DNA from: Fimenecus sp045613065
GTDB taxonomy: Bacteria; Bacillota; Clostridia; Oscillospirales; Acutalibacteraceae
Direction: 5' to 3'
Length of the DNA: 64,000 bases
Assembly: GCA_045613065.1 (NCBI GenBank)
Contig: JAZLAH010000044.1
Span: 1-64,000, forward strand
How positions within the stretch are numbered: the first letter of the stretch is position 1; each line of letters opens with the position of its first letter. Positions 35,014 through 43,596 of the stretch are shown piece by piece. Made by a program: the position numbers and the translations under genes. A model generated the notes under the pieces. It had not been told where the DNA came from. It saw nothing but the letters and a program-made list of their open reading frames with translations, and ran no database searches.

Positions 35014-35042
35014 AATATCAGTTTTAATAGGAGGTAGTTTCA

Positions 35043-35966
35043 ATGAATATTTACCATAGTGTTTCTGAGTTAATCGGCAGAACGCCACTTCTCCAATTAT
35101 CAAATTTAGAAAAAGAACTTAACCTTAAAGGAAAGCTTGTTGCTAAACTCGAGTATTTCAATCCTGCAGGAAGTGTTAAAGACCGAGTTGCTTTACAAAT
35201 GATAGAAGAAGCTGAAGAAAAAGGTCTTTTAAAGGAAGGTTCAGTTATTATCGAACCTACAAGTGGCAATACCGGCATTGGTCTTGCTTCTGTTGCAGCT
35301 TCAAAGGGTTATCGTCTTATTATCACAATGCCCGAAACAATGTCCGAGGAACGCAGAAAGCTTATTGCTGCTTACGGTGCTGAACTTGTGCTTACAGATG
35401 GTATCAAAGGTATGAACGGTGCAATACAAAAAGCTGAAGAATTATCAAAGGAAATCCCAGGAAGCATTGTTGCAGGACAATTTGTAAACCCTGCTAACCC
35501 ACAGGCACATCGCAAAACAACGGGTCCTGAAATATGGGAAGACACAGACGGAACAGTTGATATTTTCGTTGCAGGTGTTGGTACAGGTGGTACAATCACA
35601 GGTACAGGTGAGTATCTTAAATCAAAAAATGAAAATATTAAAGTTGTAGGAATTGAACCTTGTGACTCACCTGTTCTTTCAGGAGGAGACACAGGACCAC
35701 ATCCTTTGCAAGGTATTGGTGCAGGTTTCATTCCTGAAGTTTTAAATACAGACATTATTGATGAAATCGTAACCATTTCAGGTGAACAGGCATTTGAAAC
35801 ATCACGTCTCCTTGCAAAAAAAGAAGGAATACTTGTCGGTATTTCATCAGGTGCAGCACTTCACGCAGCCATTGAACTGGCAAAAAAAGAAGAGAATACA
35901 AACAAGAATATTGTTGTACTTCTCCCTGATACTGGCGACAGATATTTGTCAACTGAATTATTCTGA
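35043..35966 (+). CDS. cysK: cysteine synthase A (O-acetylserine sulfhydrylase)
   Basis: A 307-residue PLP enzyme. The PLP Lys is in NPAGSVKDRVA (near residue 42), the substrate loop is PTSGNTGIG, the phosphate-binding loop GVGTGGTITGTG, and the C-terminal GISSGAA closes the site. It makes cysteine from O-acetylserine and sulfide. Cystathionine beta-synthase is a relative, but the length and lack of extra domains fit CysK. No cysE is adjacent. It has a strong promoter and a shared bidirectional terminator with proC. Confidence 0.94.
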   Translation: MNIYHSVSELIGRTPLLQLSNLEKELNLKGKLVAKLEYFNPAGSVKDRVALQMIEEAEEKGLLKEGSVIIEPTSGNTGIGLASVAASKGYRLIITMPETMSEERRKLIAAYGAELVLTDGIKGMNGAIQKAEELSKEIPGSIVAGQFVNPANPQAHRKTTGPEIWEDTDGTVDIFVAGVGTGGTITGTGEYLKSKNENIKVVGIEPCDSPVLSGGDTGPHPLQGIGAGFIPEVLNTDIIDEIVTISGEQAFETSRLLAKKEGILVGISSGAALHAAIELAKKEENTNKNIVVLLPDTGDRYLSTELF

Positions 35967-35976
35967 CAAAAATATA

Positions 35977-36000
35977 AGAGTGAGGTTTGAACCTCACTCT
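35977..36000. terminator. bidirectional terminator between cysK and proC
   Basis: AGAGTGAGGTT (35977-35987) pairs perfectly with AACCTCACTCT (35990-36000); T-rich tails (ATTTTTTAT on plus, TATATTTTTG on minus) occur on both sides, serving the convergent genes. Confidence 0.88.
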
Positions 36001-36005
36001 ATTTT

Positions 36006-36803
36006 TTATAACTTTTTATCTTTGTCGAGAGATGCTTTTACAGCATCCATAACTGCTGTGTCAAATCCCTTGCTCTGGAGTTTTGCAACTCCCTCGATTG
36101 TTGTTCCACCAGGTGAACAAACGCTATTGATAAGTGCCCAAGGATTATTTTCCTTATCCTCAAGAATCATTTTTGCACTACCCAAAACAGCCTGTGCACA
36201 AATTTTTAGTGCTTCATCCTTTTTCATACCATTCTTTACAGCTTCACGAGCCATTGAATCAATGAACATAAAGGAATAGGCAGGAGAGCAACCTGCTATA
36301 ACACCAAACAAAGGAAACTGACTTTCAGGAAGTTCCATCACTTCACCAAAAGACTTGCAAAGTCCTTTTACAAAATCAAGTGACTCATCATTGGCATTGT
36401 CATTTTTACAGACAGCACTCATTGATGCACCAACTTTTGCATTGATGTTAGGCATTACACGAATAACTGATGTGCCATTTTCAAGGAAACTACCGATATA
36501 TTCAAGTGTTTTTCCTGCACCGATTGAAACGACAACAGAATCCCTAACACTGTCCTTAACCTGTGGCAACACTGTTGGAAACACTTGTGGTTTAACTGCA
36601 AGAACAATGAATTCACAGTTTTCTGCAAGTTCCTCAACAGTTGACATAGTTTTCACACCATATTCTTTATTGAGAAACTCTGCTTTTTGTGTATCAACAT
36701 CAAAAACACAGATTTGGTCACCTTTGAGAAACTCTGAAGAAACGGCACCACCTATAATTGCAGTTGCCATATTTGCACAGCCGATAAAACCAAGTTTATA
36801 CAT
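36006..36803 (-). CDS. proC: pyrroline-5-carboxylate reductase
   Basis: A 265-residue NAD(P)H enzyme for the last step of proline synthesis. It has the N-terminal GFIGCANMATAIIGG Rossmann loop, VLAVKPQVF, and the C-terminal signature VCSPGGTTIEGV. It begins 2 bp after the mscL stop, so the two are coupled. Length and motifs are standard. Confidence 0.94.
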   Translation of the reverse strand: MYKLGFIGCANMATAIIGGAVSSEFLKGDQICVFDVDTQKAEFLNKEYGVKTMSTVEELAENCEFIVLAVKPQVFPTVLPQVKDSVRDSVVVSIGAGKTLEYIGSFLENGTSVIRVMPNINAKVGASMSAVCKNDNANDESLDFVKGLCKSFGEVMELPESQFPLFGVIAGCSPAYSFMFIDSMAREAVKNGMKKDEALKICAQAVLGSAKMILEDKENNPWALINSVCSPGGTTIEGVAKLQSKGFDTAVMDAVKASLDKDKKL

Positions 36804-36805
36804 AA

Positions 36806-37264
36806 TTATTCAACATCTGATGTACAGTGACAGCACTTTGTAGCATCAATTGCAATTTCACTCTTGCAGAATGGACAAACTTTTGTTGTTGGAGATTCTT
36901 CTACAACAGGTTCTTCTTTAGCTGTCTTTGCTCTGAGACTATTGATACCCTTAACAAGGCAGAAGATAACAAATGCAACAATGATGAAGTCAAGGATAAC
37001 TGCGATAAAATTACCATATGTAAGAATTGCAGCACCTGCTTCTGTTGCTTCTTCGATAGATGCATAATCGCCACCATCAAGAGCAATGAACTTTGTAGTA
37101 AAGTCAGCACCCTTTAATGCAAGACCGATAAGAGGCATAATAATGTCGTTTACAAAAGAGTTGATGATTTTTTGGAATGCGCCACCGATAATAACGCCGA
37201 CTGCAAGGTCAATCACGTTACCACGCATAGCGAATTCTTTAAATTCTTTGAAAAATCCTTTCAT
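36806..37264 (-). CDS. mscL: large-conductance mechanosensitive channel with C-terminal zinc ribbon
   Basis: A 152-residue MscL. The N-terminal FKEFAMRGNVIDLAVGVIIG helix and first membrane span, then the second span (NFIAVILDFIIVAFVIFCLV), are typical. The channel opens at high membrane tension to release solutes during osmotic downshock. Residues about 129-148 form CPFCKSEIAIDATKCCHC, a CxxC...CxxC zinc-ribbon that ordinary MscL such as the E. coli protein lacks. It lies on the cytoplasmic side after the usual C-terminal helix. It is co-transcribed with proC from the promoter at 37299. Confidence 0.93.
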   Translation of the reverse strand: MKGFFKEFKEFAMRGNVIDLAVGVIIGGAFQKIINSFVNDIIMPLIGLALKGADFTTKFIALDGGDYASIEEATEAGAAILTYGNFIAVILDFIIVAFVIFCLVKGINSLRAKTAKEEPVVEESPTTKVCPFCKSEIAIDATKCCHCTSDVE

Positions 37265-37298
37265 TTTTAAATCCTTCTTTCTTAAAAATTATATACTA

Positions 37299-37326
37299 AT
37301 TATATCATTTTTTTTATGGATTTCAA
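37299..37326 (-). promoter_or_regulatory. promoter of mscL-proC
   Basis: Minus-strand TTGAAA (37321-37326), 16 bp, TATAAT (37299-37304). The -35 box nearly abuts the stop codon of the radical SAM gene. Confidence 0.7.
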
Positions 37327-37328
37327 TA

Positions 37329-38207
37329 CTATTTTACACCTGTCATATCAAAATCAGGAATAAAATCTGTCTTTGCAGAAGACTTTTCCTGCATAAAGCC
37401 GTTTTGGAGTCCTAAATCAAGGAAAAAGTCAACAACCTTGTTGTATTCAGCAGTTGTAAGTCGTCTGTTAAGTTCTTTAAATTCAGAAACTTTTCCGTAT
37501 GGTGTGTACTGACTCATAATACTTATAAAAGTGTCTTGTGGCAAATTATTTTTTATCCATAAAAGAATGTTTTTGCTTTCGTCAACATTACCAGGAAGCA
37601 CAAGATGGCGAATAATAAGTCCCTTTTGAACAATCCCCTCCATAAATTCATTTTTCGGTTGTTGACGATACATTTCGAGAATCGCTTCACTTGCTTTTTC
37701 AAAATAATCAGGACATTTTGCATATTTTAATGCTTTTTCGTTGCTGAAATATTTAAGGTCAGGGAGATAAACATCAACAAGTCCCTCCATCTGTTTAAGC
37801 GTTTCAACGCTATCATAGCCCGAACTGTTATATACAACGGGAACTGATGGTTTATACTTTGCAAGTGCATCAATCAAAACATGAGAAAAATGTGTAGGGT
37901 TCACAAAGTCAATTGTGTGAACTCCTTTTGCCTCAAGTTCTTTCATTATTTCAATAAGTCGGTCGTTGGTTATCTCTTCACCATTGTTTTCGTGACTTAT
38001 TGGAAAATTCTGACAAAAGCAACATTTAAGACTGCATCCTGAAAAGAAAATTGCACCTGTACCCTTTTCACCACTTATACAAGGTTCTTCCCAATTGTGA
38101 ATATCAGCACGTGCTAGCACAGGATTCAATGGCATTTTACAAAATCCGTTACCTGTATTTTCAATTCTTTCTGCATTACAATTTCTCGGACAAAGATTAC
38201 AGAGCAT
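37329..38207 (-). CDS. radical SAM protein of the PflX/COG1313 type
   Basis: A 292-residue radical SAM protein. The cluster motif is SGCSLKCCFCQN (CxxxCxxC) near residue 60. It is preceded by a Cys-rich N-terminus CNLCPRNC, which can bind another metal centre. It resembles pyruvate-formate-lyase-activase-like proteins of COG1313, whose partners are unknown. ATG 38207 is chosen; GTG 38216 is an alternative. No glycyl-radical enzyme is adjacent. It shares overlapping divergent promoters with coaX. Confidence 0.85.
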   Translation of the reverse strand: MLCNLCPRNCNAERIENTGNGFCKMPLNPVLARADIHNWEEPCISGEKGTGAIFFSGCSLKCCFCQNFPISHENNGEEITNDRLIEIMKELEAKGVHTIDFVNPTHFSHVLIDALAKYKPSVPVVYNSSGYDSVETLKQMEGLVDVYLPDLKYFSNEKALKYAKCPDYFEKASEAILEMYRQQPKNEFMEGIVQKGLIIRHLVLPGNVDESKNILLWIKNNLPQDTFISIMSQYTPYGKVSEFKELNRRLTTAEYNKVVDFFLDLGLQNGFMQEKSSAKTDFIPDFDMTGVK

Positions 38208-38232
38208 ATTTTTCACCAGCTTTCATTGTTTA

Positions 38233-38261
38233 ATTGTACCACATACCTACTTGATAATCAA
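38233..38261 (-). promoter_or_regulatory. promoter of the radical SAM gene
   Basis: Minus-strand TTGATT (38256-38261), 17 bp, TACAAT (38233-38238). It overlaps the divergent coaX promoter by 11 bp. Confidence 0.6.
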
Positions 38262-38279
38262 ACTGTTTTGGAGTATAAT
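38251..38279 (+). promoter_or_regulatory. promoter of coaX
   Basis: TTGATA (38251-38256), 17 bp, TATAAT (38274-38279). Confidence 0.75.
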
Positions 38280-38307
38280 GTTTTCATTGATTTTGTGAGG
38301 TGATAAT

Positions 38308-39072
38308 ATGCTTCTTACAATGGATATAGGAAATACCAATATTAATATCGGTCTTTTTCAGGGTGATGAGCTTACTTTAAGTTTAAGACTTGCAACAGAA
38401 AGACAGAAAACTGACGACCAATATGCTATGGATTTCACTAATATTTTTGTAATGCATAAAATTCAGTTTAATGGCATTTCAGGTGTTGTGATTTCTTCTG
38501 TTGTTCCTGAAATTACAGAATCCGTTACAAGTGCCATTAAAAAACTTACGGGAAAAGACGCTCTTATTTTATCTCCAGGAGTGAAAACAGGTCTTAATAT
38601 CCTTATCGACAATCCTGCACAATTAGGTGCTGACCTTGCAGCAGGTGCTGTTGGTGCTGTGGCACAATATCCGTTACCTGCATTTATTATCGACCTTGGT
38701 ACTGCAACAAAAATTTGCGCAGTTGATAAAAACAAAGGTTTCAGAGGTTGTATGATTGCTCCAGGAGTGCAGATTTCTCTTAAAGCACTTACTGACACAA
38801 GCTCACTTCTTCCTACAATCAGCCTTGAGCCACCTAAAAAGGCTTGTGGAACAAATACTGTTGAAAGTATGCAGAGTGGTGTTGTACTCGGTACAGCTGC
38901 TATGATTGACGGTATTCTTGACAGATTTTGTGAAGAGCTTGGTGAACCTGCAACAATCGTTGCAACAGGAGGTCTTTCATATTTCATATCTCCCGTATGC
39001 AAACGTGAAATCATATATGACCGTCACCTTATTTTGAAGGGTCTTAAAGCAATTTACGAAAAAAACAAATAA
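38308..39072 (+). CDS. coaX: type III pantothenate kinase
   Basis: A 254-residue kinase of the ASKHA fold. The phosphate-binding DIGNTNINIGLF starts at residue 5, the second motif GADLAAGAVGA and the catalytic DLGTATKICAVD lie mid-protein, and GCMIAPGVQIS follows. It phosphorylates pantothenate in the first step of coenzyme A synthesis and is insensitive to CoA feedback. The following gene encodes an ECF S component, so uptake and activation of pantothenate are probably coupled. Confidence 0.94.
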   Translation: MLLTMDIGNTNINIGLFQGDELTLSLRLATERQKTDDQYAMDFTNIFVMHKIQFNGISGVVISSVVPEITESVTSAIKKLTGKDALILSPGVKTGLNILIDNPAQLGADLAAGAVGAVAQYPLPAFIIDLGTATKICAVDKNKGFRGCMIAPGVQISLKALTDTSSLLPTISLEPPKKACGTNTVESMQSGVVLGTAAMIDGILDRFCEELGEPATIVATGGLSYFISPVCKREIIYDRHLILKGLKAIYEKNK

Positions 39073-39140
39073 CTTATTATATTATTTTCATCATTATTTT
39101 GCGTTGCATCCATAGTGAGCAACAGCAAGGAGGAATATAA

Positions 39141-39734
39141 ATGAAAAACAAAAAGATTGACCGCAACAAAACGGTCAAACTCACAACTGCTGGTATTCTA
39201 ACTGCTATTGTTATCGTTTTTCAATTCATCGGTGCATCAATTAAATTCGGCACATTTTCAGTTTCACTTGTGCTAATTCCTATTGTAATTGGTGCAGCTC
39301 TTGGTGGAAAAGGTGTCAGCACATGGTTAGGCTTTGTATTCAGCGTCGTAGTTCTTCTTTCGGGAGATGCAGCCGCTTTTCTTACAATTAGTCCCATAGG
39401 AACTGTGATAACGGTAATCACAAAAGGTACACTTGCCGGTTTTGTAGGTGGATTCGCTTTTGAATTACTGAAAAAAATAAACACATATTTTGCAGTTATC
39501 ATTTCAGCGATTCTTGTGCCGCTGACAAACACAGGAGTTTTCCTTATCGGATGCAGAGTTTTCTTCTTTGATACAATCAAGGAATGGGGTATCGGCTTAG
39601 GATTTGAAAACACTTTCGCTTATATGATTGTTGGTCTTGTTGGTATGAATTTCATATTTGAACTTGTAATCAACATTGTACTCTCACCATCAGTTGTAGG
39701 TGCAGTAAAAACGCTAAGTAAAAAAAGAAAATAA
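39141..39734 (+). CDS. ECF transporter S component, probably for pantothenate
   Basis: A 197-residue membrane protein with six hydrophobic segments and the ECF S-component start TTAGILTAIVIVFQFIGA. These proteins bind a vitamin and pair with a shared EcfA-EcfA'-EcfT energising module, which is encoded elsewhere. Adjacency to coaX (69 bp) suggests pantothenate (PanT-like). It starts behind AAGGAGG. The fold is clear; the substrate is inferred from context. Confidence 0.82.
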   Translation: MKNKKIDRNKTVKLTTAGILTAIVIVFQFIGASIKFGTFSVSLVLIPIVIGAALGGKGVSTWLGFVFSVVVLLSGDAAAFLTISPIGTVITVITKGTLAGFVGGFAFELLKKINTYFAVIISAILVPLTNTGVFLIGCRVFFFDTIKEWGIGLGFENTFAYMIVGLVGMNFIFELVINIVLSPSVVGAVKTLSKKRK

Positions 39735-39740
39735 ATAATC

Positions 39741-39767
39741 AGACCACTTGATTTCGTCAAGTGGTCT
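39741..39767 (+). terminator. terminator of the coaX operon
   Basis: AGACCACTTGA (39741-39751) pairs perfectly with TCAAGTGGTCT (39757-39767), followed by TTTCTTA. Confidence 0.9.
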
Positions 39768-39771
39768 TTTC

Positions 39772-40776
39772 TTATAATATGTTATTCTTTTTGAAAAACT
39801 CAATGGACTGATTCACCCATTGTCCTGCTTCAAGTCTCTCGGCAAGTCCAAATCCGTGAACATTTCCACGATAGATATGTAGCTCGTTTGGCACACCTTT
39901 TTCATTCAGCACTTTTTCAGCCACAAGGCAATTTGATTCAGGTATCACAAGCGGATCATATTTCATTGAGAAAAGAAATGTTGGTGGATATTTTTCATGT
40001 ATAAGATTCTGTACACACAATTCGTTTGACAAATCTTTATTATAATTCTTACCAAGAAATATTTTATCACAAGTGATACCAAATGATTTACACTTCAAAT
40101 CAATTAAAGGATATCCGCCAATAATCCCATCAGGCTTTCCATTTATATGACTTAAATCACCTGTCATTTCTCTTAATTCATCATAAACACCATTAATACT
40201 TGTCACAAGATGACCACCTGCTGAAAAGCCCAACGCAATAACCTGATTTTCAATTATATTCCACTTTTCAGCATTGTTCCTTACAGTCTGAATTGCACGG
40301 ATCAAATCAAGTTGAGGACAAGGGTAACGACAAGGAGATGTACGATAACAGACGATAATAGCATGGAAGCCAAGCTCATTAAATCTCTTTGCAATATCCA
40401 CACCCTCATGACCCATACAAACATGAAGATACGCTCCGCCCGGTGCAATTACCACAGCAGGAGCTTTTTTGTTTTCAAGAAGAAAAGGCACTATATAAGG
40501 TTTTCTTTCACCATCATAAAGTGGGATTTTTTCTTCATCCCAAAGGAGAATGCTTCGGGAATCCGTTACAGGCACAACATCATCTTCACCATTAAAGAAT
40601 CCTATTAAATCCTTAATAAATCCTTTTGGCAACAGTTTTTCAAGTGTTCCGAATTTAAACGGCGCCATCAATCGAAGAAGCCTGTTAATCTCAGGCACCG
40701 AGGAATAACACTCAAGCCAATAATTAGCCTGTATATCTGCACGAACATCACGAAGTCTATGATTCATTGTAATCAT
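39772..40776 (-). CDS. alpha/beta hydrolase, acetyl-esterase-like
   Basis: A 334-residue hydrolase without signal peptide. APGGAYLHVC is the oxyanion-hole region, LGFSAGGH the nucleophile elbow (Ser near residue 195), and GNVHGFG carries the catalytic His. An N-terminal extension of about 75 residues precedes the fold. It resembles BD-FAE/acetyl-xylan esterase-like proteins that deacetylate sugars. It begins directly at the ylmH stop on the same strand, so the two are coupled. The substrate is unknown. Confidence 0.85.
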   Translation of the reverse strand: MITMNHRLRDVRADIQANYWLECYSSVPEINRLLRLMAPFKFGTLEKLLPKGFIKDLIGFFNGEDDVVPVTDSRSILLWDEEKIPLYDGERKPYIVPFLLENKKAPAVVIAPGGAYLHVCMGHEGVDIAKRFNELGFHAIIVCYRTSPCRYPCPQLDLIRAIQTVRNNAEKWNIIENQVIALGFSAGGHLVTSINGVYDELREMTGDLSHINGKPDGIIGGYPLIDLKCKSFGITCDKIFLGKNYNKDLSNELCVQNLIHEKYPPTFLFSMKYDPLVIPESNCLVAEKVLNEKGVPNELHIYRGNVHGFGLAERLEAGQWVNQSIEFFKKNNIL

Positions 40777-41511
40777 TTAAAACACCTCCACACCTATTAC
40801 TAATCTATCCTTTTTTGTAGTACGAAGTACTCCTTTATAAATAAATCTGCCAAAGCCACGGACAGAAATTTTATCATTTACATTAACGGTTACTGACGGA
40901 CTTGTTTTAACTGCACCATTTACAAAAACCTTTTCCGTATGAAAAAGTGGCAAAACTTGACTTCGCGACATTTTGTAAATTGCAGAAACAATTACATCAA
41001 GTCTTTCGGATGATACAATTATCTCTCTGTTTTCAGGTTGTGGCAATACATCAGTAGGAATTTTTTCTGTCAGTTCACATTTTACTGTTGTGTGTCGCAC
41101 TTGTGTAAGATTATCAATGATATATTCCGAAATTGTATCAAGGCAGAAAAGATAACCACAATTCTCGCTAATAATTATGTCACCCAGCACCTCACGACGG
41201 ATTCCAAGTCCCATAAGTGAACCTAAAAAATCACGATGAGTAAGATTATCTGCAAATTTCTGATTAACAGGTTTTATGAGAATGCATTTTATAGGGTAAT
41301 CGGTATTATCTTTAAAATATTCCCTATCACCAAAACAGGCAACACATCTTTCAGCGTTTTCATATCCACCCCAAAGTGTTGCAGGTACAGGAAAACGAAC
41401 AGCACAAAGTTCCGATATTTCGGACAATCCTAAAAAATCGGTATAAACTGCATATCCTCGTTCATTTGAACGAGTTGCCAATTCTTCAAATCGTTTTTGT
41501 TTTTCTGTCAT
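40777..41511 (-). CDS. ylmH: S4-domain RNA-binding protein YlmH
   Basis: A 244-residue protein with the YlmH signature THRDFLGSLMGLGIRREVLGDI in the middle and a C-terminal S4 RNA-binding domain (from about residue 175, SERLDVIVSAIYKMSR). In Bacillus, YlmH binds ribosome-associated RNA and acts in ribosome quality control or rescue of obstructed large subunits. Usually it sits in the division cluster near divIVA; here it is next to an esterase-like gene. Confidence 0.9.
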   Translation of the reverse strand: MTEKQKRFEELATRSNERGYAVYTDFLGLSEISELCAVRFPVPATLWGGYENAERCVACFGDREYFKDNTDYPIKCILIKPVNQKFADNLTHRDFLGSLMGLGIRREVLGDIIISENCGYLFCLDTISEYIIDNLTQVRHTTVKCELTEKIPTDVLPQPENREIIVSSERLDVIVSAIYKMSRSQVLPLFHTEKVFVNGAVKTSPSVTVNVNDKISVRGFGRFIYKGVLRTTKKDRLVIGVEVF

Positions 41512-41527
41512 TTCTCACCTATAATTA

Positions 41528-41548
41528 AGGCAGGGTTATCCCCTGCCT
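41528..41548. terminator. short GC-rich stem-loop after potD
   Basis: AGGCAGGG (41528-41535) pairs with CCCTGCCT (41541-41548). The T-rich tail (ATTTTATA) is on the plus-strand side, so it is a weak terminator for minus-strand transcripts; it lies between potD and ylmH. Confidence 0.4.
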
Positions 41549-41551
41549 ATT

Positions 41552-42769
41552 TTATACATCATAAAATTTTGCCATACGCTTTTTCTCTAAAATATTTGCG
41601 ATTATAATTACCACGACGACTGCAATTACAGAGAAAAAGCCTATATAAAGTCCTTGGGCATCATTTTCACCCTTGACTTTCATCCACAAGGAATTCATAT
41701 ACTGCAACGTATCTGTTGGAAGATTATGAAATTCCTGTGTATTTTTTAAGTGTTTAGGATAAACAGCTTCACTGTCAGCAAGGAAATATTCCTCATTCTG
41801 CAAAACAGCTTTATTTGGTGTTGCATAATAAATATACTCTGCATTTGCAAGTGCAACCTCAGGTTCCATCATAAAGTTGATAAAAGCCTCTGCACCTTTT
41901 TTATTCTGTGATGCAGTCGGAATACACATTGCATCATAGAATGTGTTTACGCCTTCTTTAGGAAATGCAAATCCCAAATCAGGATTATTCTCAACCATCA
42001 GCTCATAGTCACCTGCATAATATGTTGCAAAAGCATATTCGCCACTTTCCATTTTAATGAAAACTTCATCCATTACATATTCAGGCTTAACTCTTTTACG
42101 CTGTTCCATAAGTAATTCGGCAGCAACGTCCCACTCAACCTTTTCAGTTGTGTTAATGCTTTGTCCCAACACAAACTGTGCAATAGCAAAAGAGTCACGA
42201 GGGTTATTGAACATAAGGATTTTTCCTTTATACTGTTCGTCCCACAGCACTTTCCAGCTATCAGGCTTTTCCTTTACCATATTCTTATTATAAATAAGAA
42301 TTGTTGTACCGATATTGTAAATTACTGCATAATCACTTATACCGTTTTCCACAAGATGACCGTATTTCATACTATCAAAATACTTGTCATAATTTGGAAT
42401 ATTATTGTAATCAAGAGGCAAGAGCATTTCTTCAGAAATAAGACGCTCAACCATATAATCAGATGGGATTATAATGTCATAGCTGACACCACCACCTGAA
42501 AGCTTTGAATACATATTTTCGTTTGACTCAAATGTTGTATAGTTCACGTCACAACCTGTAAGTCGTTCAAATGCACTTATAACATCAAGTTCTTCGTCGT
42601 CGATATACTCACCCCAGTTATACACATTAAGAATTGTACCTTGTAAACCGAGATTTTTATAATACTCGATTGTTTCCTGTGAAAAGATTTCATCGTTTGC
42701 ATTAACAGGAACTACGAAAACTGATAATACGATTATTACAGAAAACATAAGGGAGAAAAACTTTTTCAT
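41552..42769 (-). CDS. potD: spermidine/putrescine-binding protein with C-terminal membrane anchor
   Basis: A 405-residue substrate-binding protein of the PotD family. Residues 1-24 form a signal peptide without a lipobox Cys. The mature part has YNWGEYID near residue 50, the usual PotD opening, and polyamine-site aromatics. The C-terminus adds a hydrophobic segment (about 375-396, YIGFFSVIAVVVVIIIANIL) and a basic tail KKRMAKFYDV. It therefore appears anchored by a C-terminal span instead of a lipid. It overlaps potC by 1 bp (TAATG) and ends the potABCD operon. Confidence 0.9.
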   Translation of the reverse strand: MKKFFSLMFSVIIVLSVFVVPVNANDEIFSQETIEYYKNLGLQGTILNVYNWGEYIDDEELDVISAFERLTGCDVNYTTFESNENMYSKLSGGGVSYDIIIPSDYMVERLISEEMLLPLDYNNIPNYDKYFDSMKYGHLVENGISDYAVIYNIGTTILIYNKNMVKEKPDSWKVLWDEQYKGKILMFNNPRDSFAIAQFVLGQSINTTEKVEWDVAAELLMEQRKRVKPEYVMDEVFIKMESGEYAFATYYAGDYELMVENNPDLGFAFPKEGVNTFYDAMCIPTASQNKKGAEAFINFMMEPEVALANAEYIYYATPNKAVLQNEEYFLADSEAVYPKHLKNTQEFHNLPTDTLQYMNSLWMKVKGENDAQGLYIGFFSVIAVVVVIIIANILEKKRMAKFYDV

Positions 42770-43596
42770 TAAGATTCCTCCTTTTGCTTTCTTCTTTGTT
42801 TCTTATCAGAACGGGACTGTGCCACATTCATAAGAATAAGAAGTACCAACATTGCAACAAATATGAGAGTAGAAAGAGCATACATGTCTGGTTTTACTCT
42901 CTTTTTTGTCATTGAAAAAATATGAATAGGCAATGTCTGGAAATCAGGACCATTTGTAAAGTAACTGATTATGAAGTCGTCAAGTGACAAGGTAAATGCC
43001 ATAATTGCACCTGAGATAATTCCTGGTAAAATCGCAGGAAAAACCACTTTGAAGAATGCTTGAACAGGTGGACATCCCAAATCCTGTGCTGCCTCATAAA
43101 TTCTGTTATCTGCTTGTCGAAGTTTTGGTAATACAGAAAGAATAACATAAGGTAACTGGAATGTGACATGGGCAATTAAAATTGTCCAAAATCCGAGAAC
43201 ATCACGCTTATTGAACATCACACCTGCAAATACGAACAAAAGCATCATTGAAATACCTGTAACGATTTCAGGATTCATCATAGGAATGTTTGTAACGGTC
43301 ATTACAGATGACTTTATGTGCTTATTTCTCATTGAGTTGATACCAACTGCAGCAAGAGTACCAAGAACTGTTGCGATAGCAGCAGAAACAACGGCAAGAA
43401 CAACTGTATTTTTAAGGGCATCCATAGTAACTTTATCATGGAAGAGTTTTTCGTACCACTGAAGCGAAAATCCCTCGAAAATATATGTACTTTCTGTTCC
43501 GTTAAATGAGAACACCATCATAACAATCATCGGTGCATAAAGGAACATAAATACGAGTGCTAAATAAAATTTAGATAATGGAGATGTTTTTGTCAT
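42769..43596 (-). CDS. potC: spermidine/putrescine ABC transporter permease PotC
   Basis: A 275-residue permease with six hydrophobic segments. The cytoplasmic EAA loop is YEAAQDLGCPPVQAFFKVVFP. It pairs with PotB to form the membrane channel. It overlaps the potB stop by 4 bp (ATGA). A charged tail QSRSDKKQRRKQK lies on the cytoplasmic side. Confidence 0.92.
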   Translation of the reverse strand: MTKTSPLSKFYLALVFMFLYAPMIVMMVFSFNGTESTYIFEGFSLQWYEKLFHDKVTMDALKNTVVLAVVSAAIATVLGTLAAVGINSMRNKHIKSSVMTVTNIPMMNPEIVTGISMMLLFVFAGVMFNKRDVLGFWTILIAHVTFQLPYVILSVLPKLRQADNRIYEAAQDLGCPPVQAFFKVVFPAILPGIISGAIMAFTLSLDDFIISYFTNGPDFQTLPIHIFSMTKKRVKPDMYALSTLIFVAMLVLLILMNVAQSRSDKKQRRKQKEES

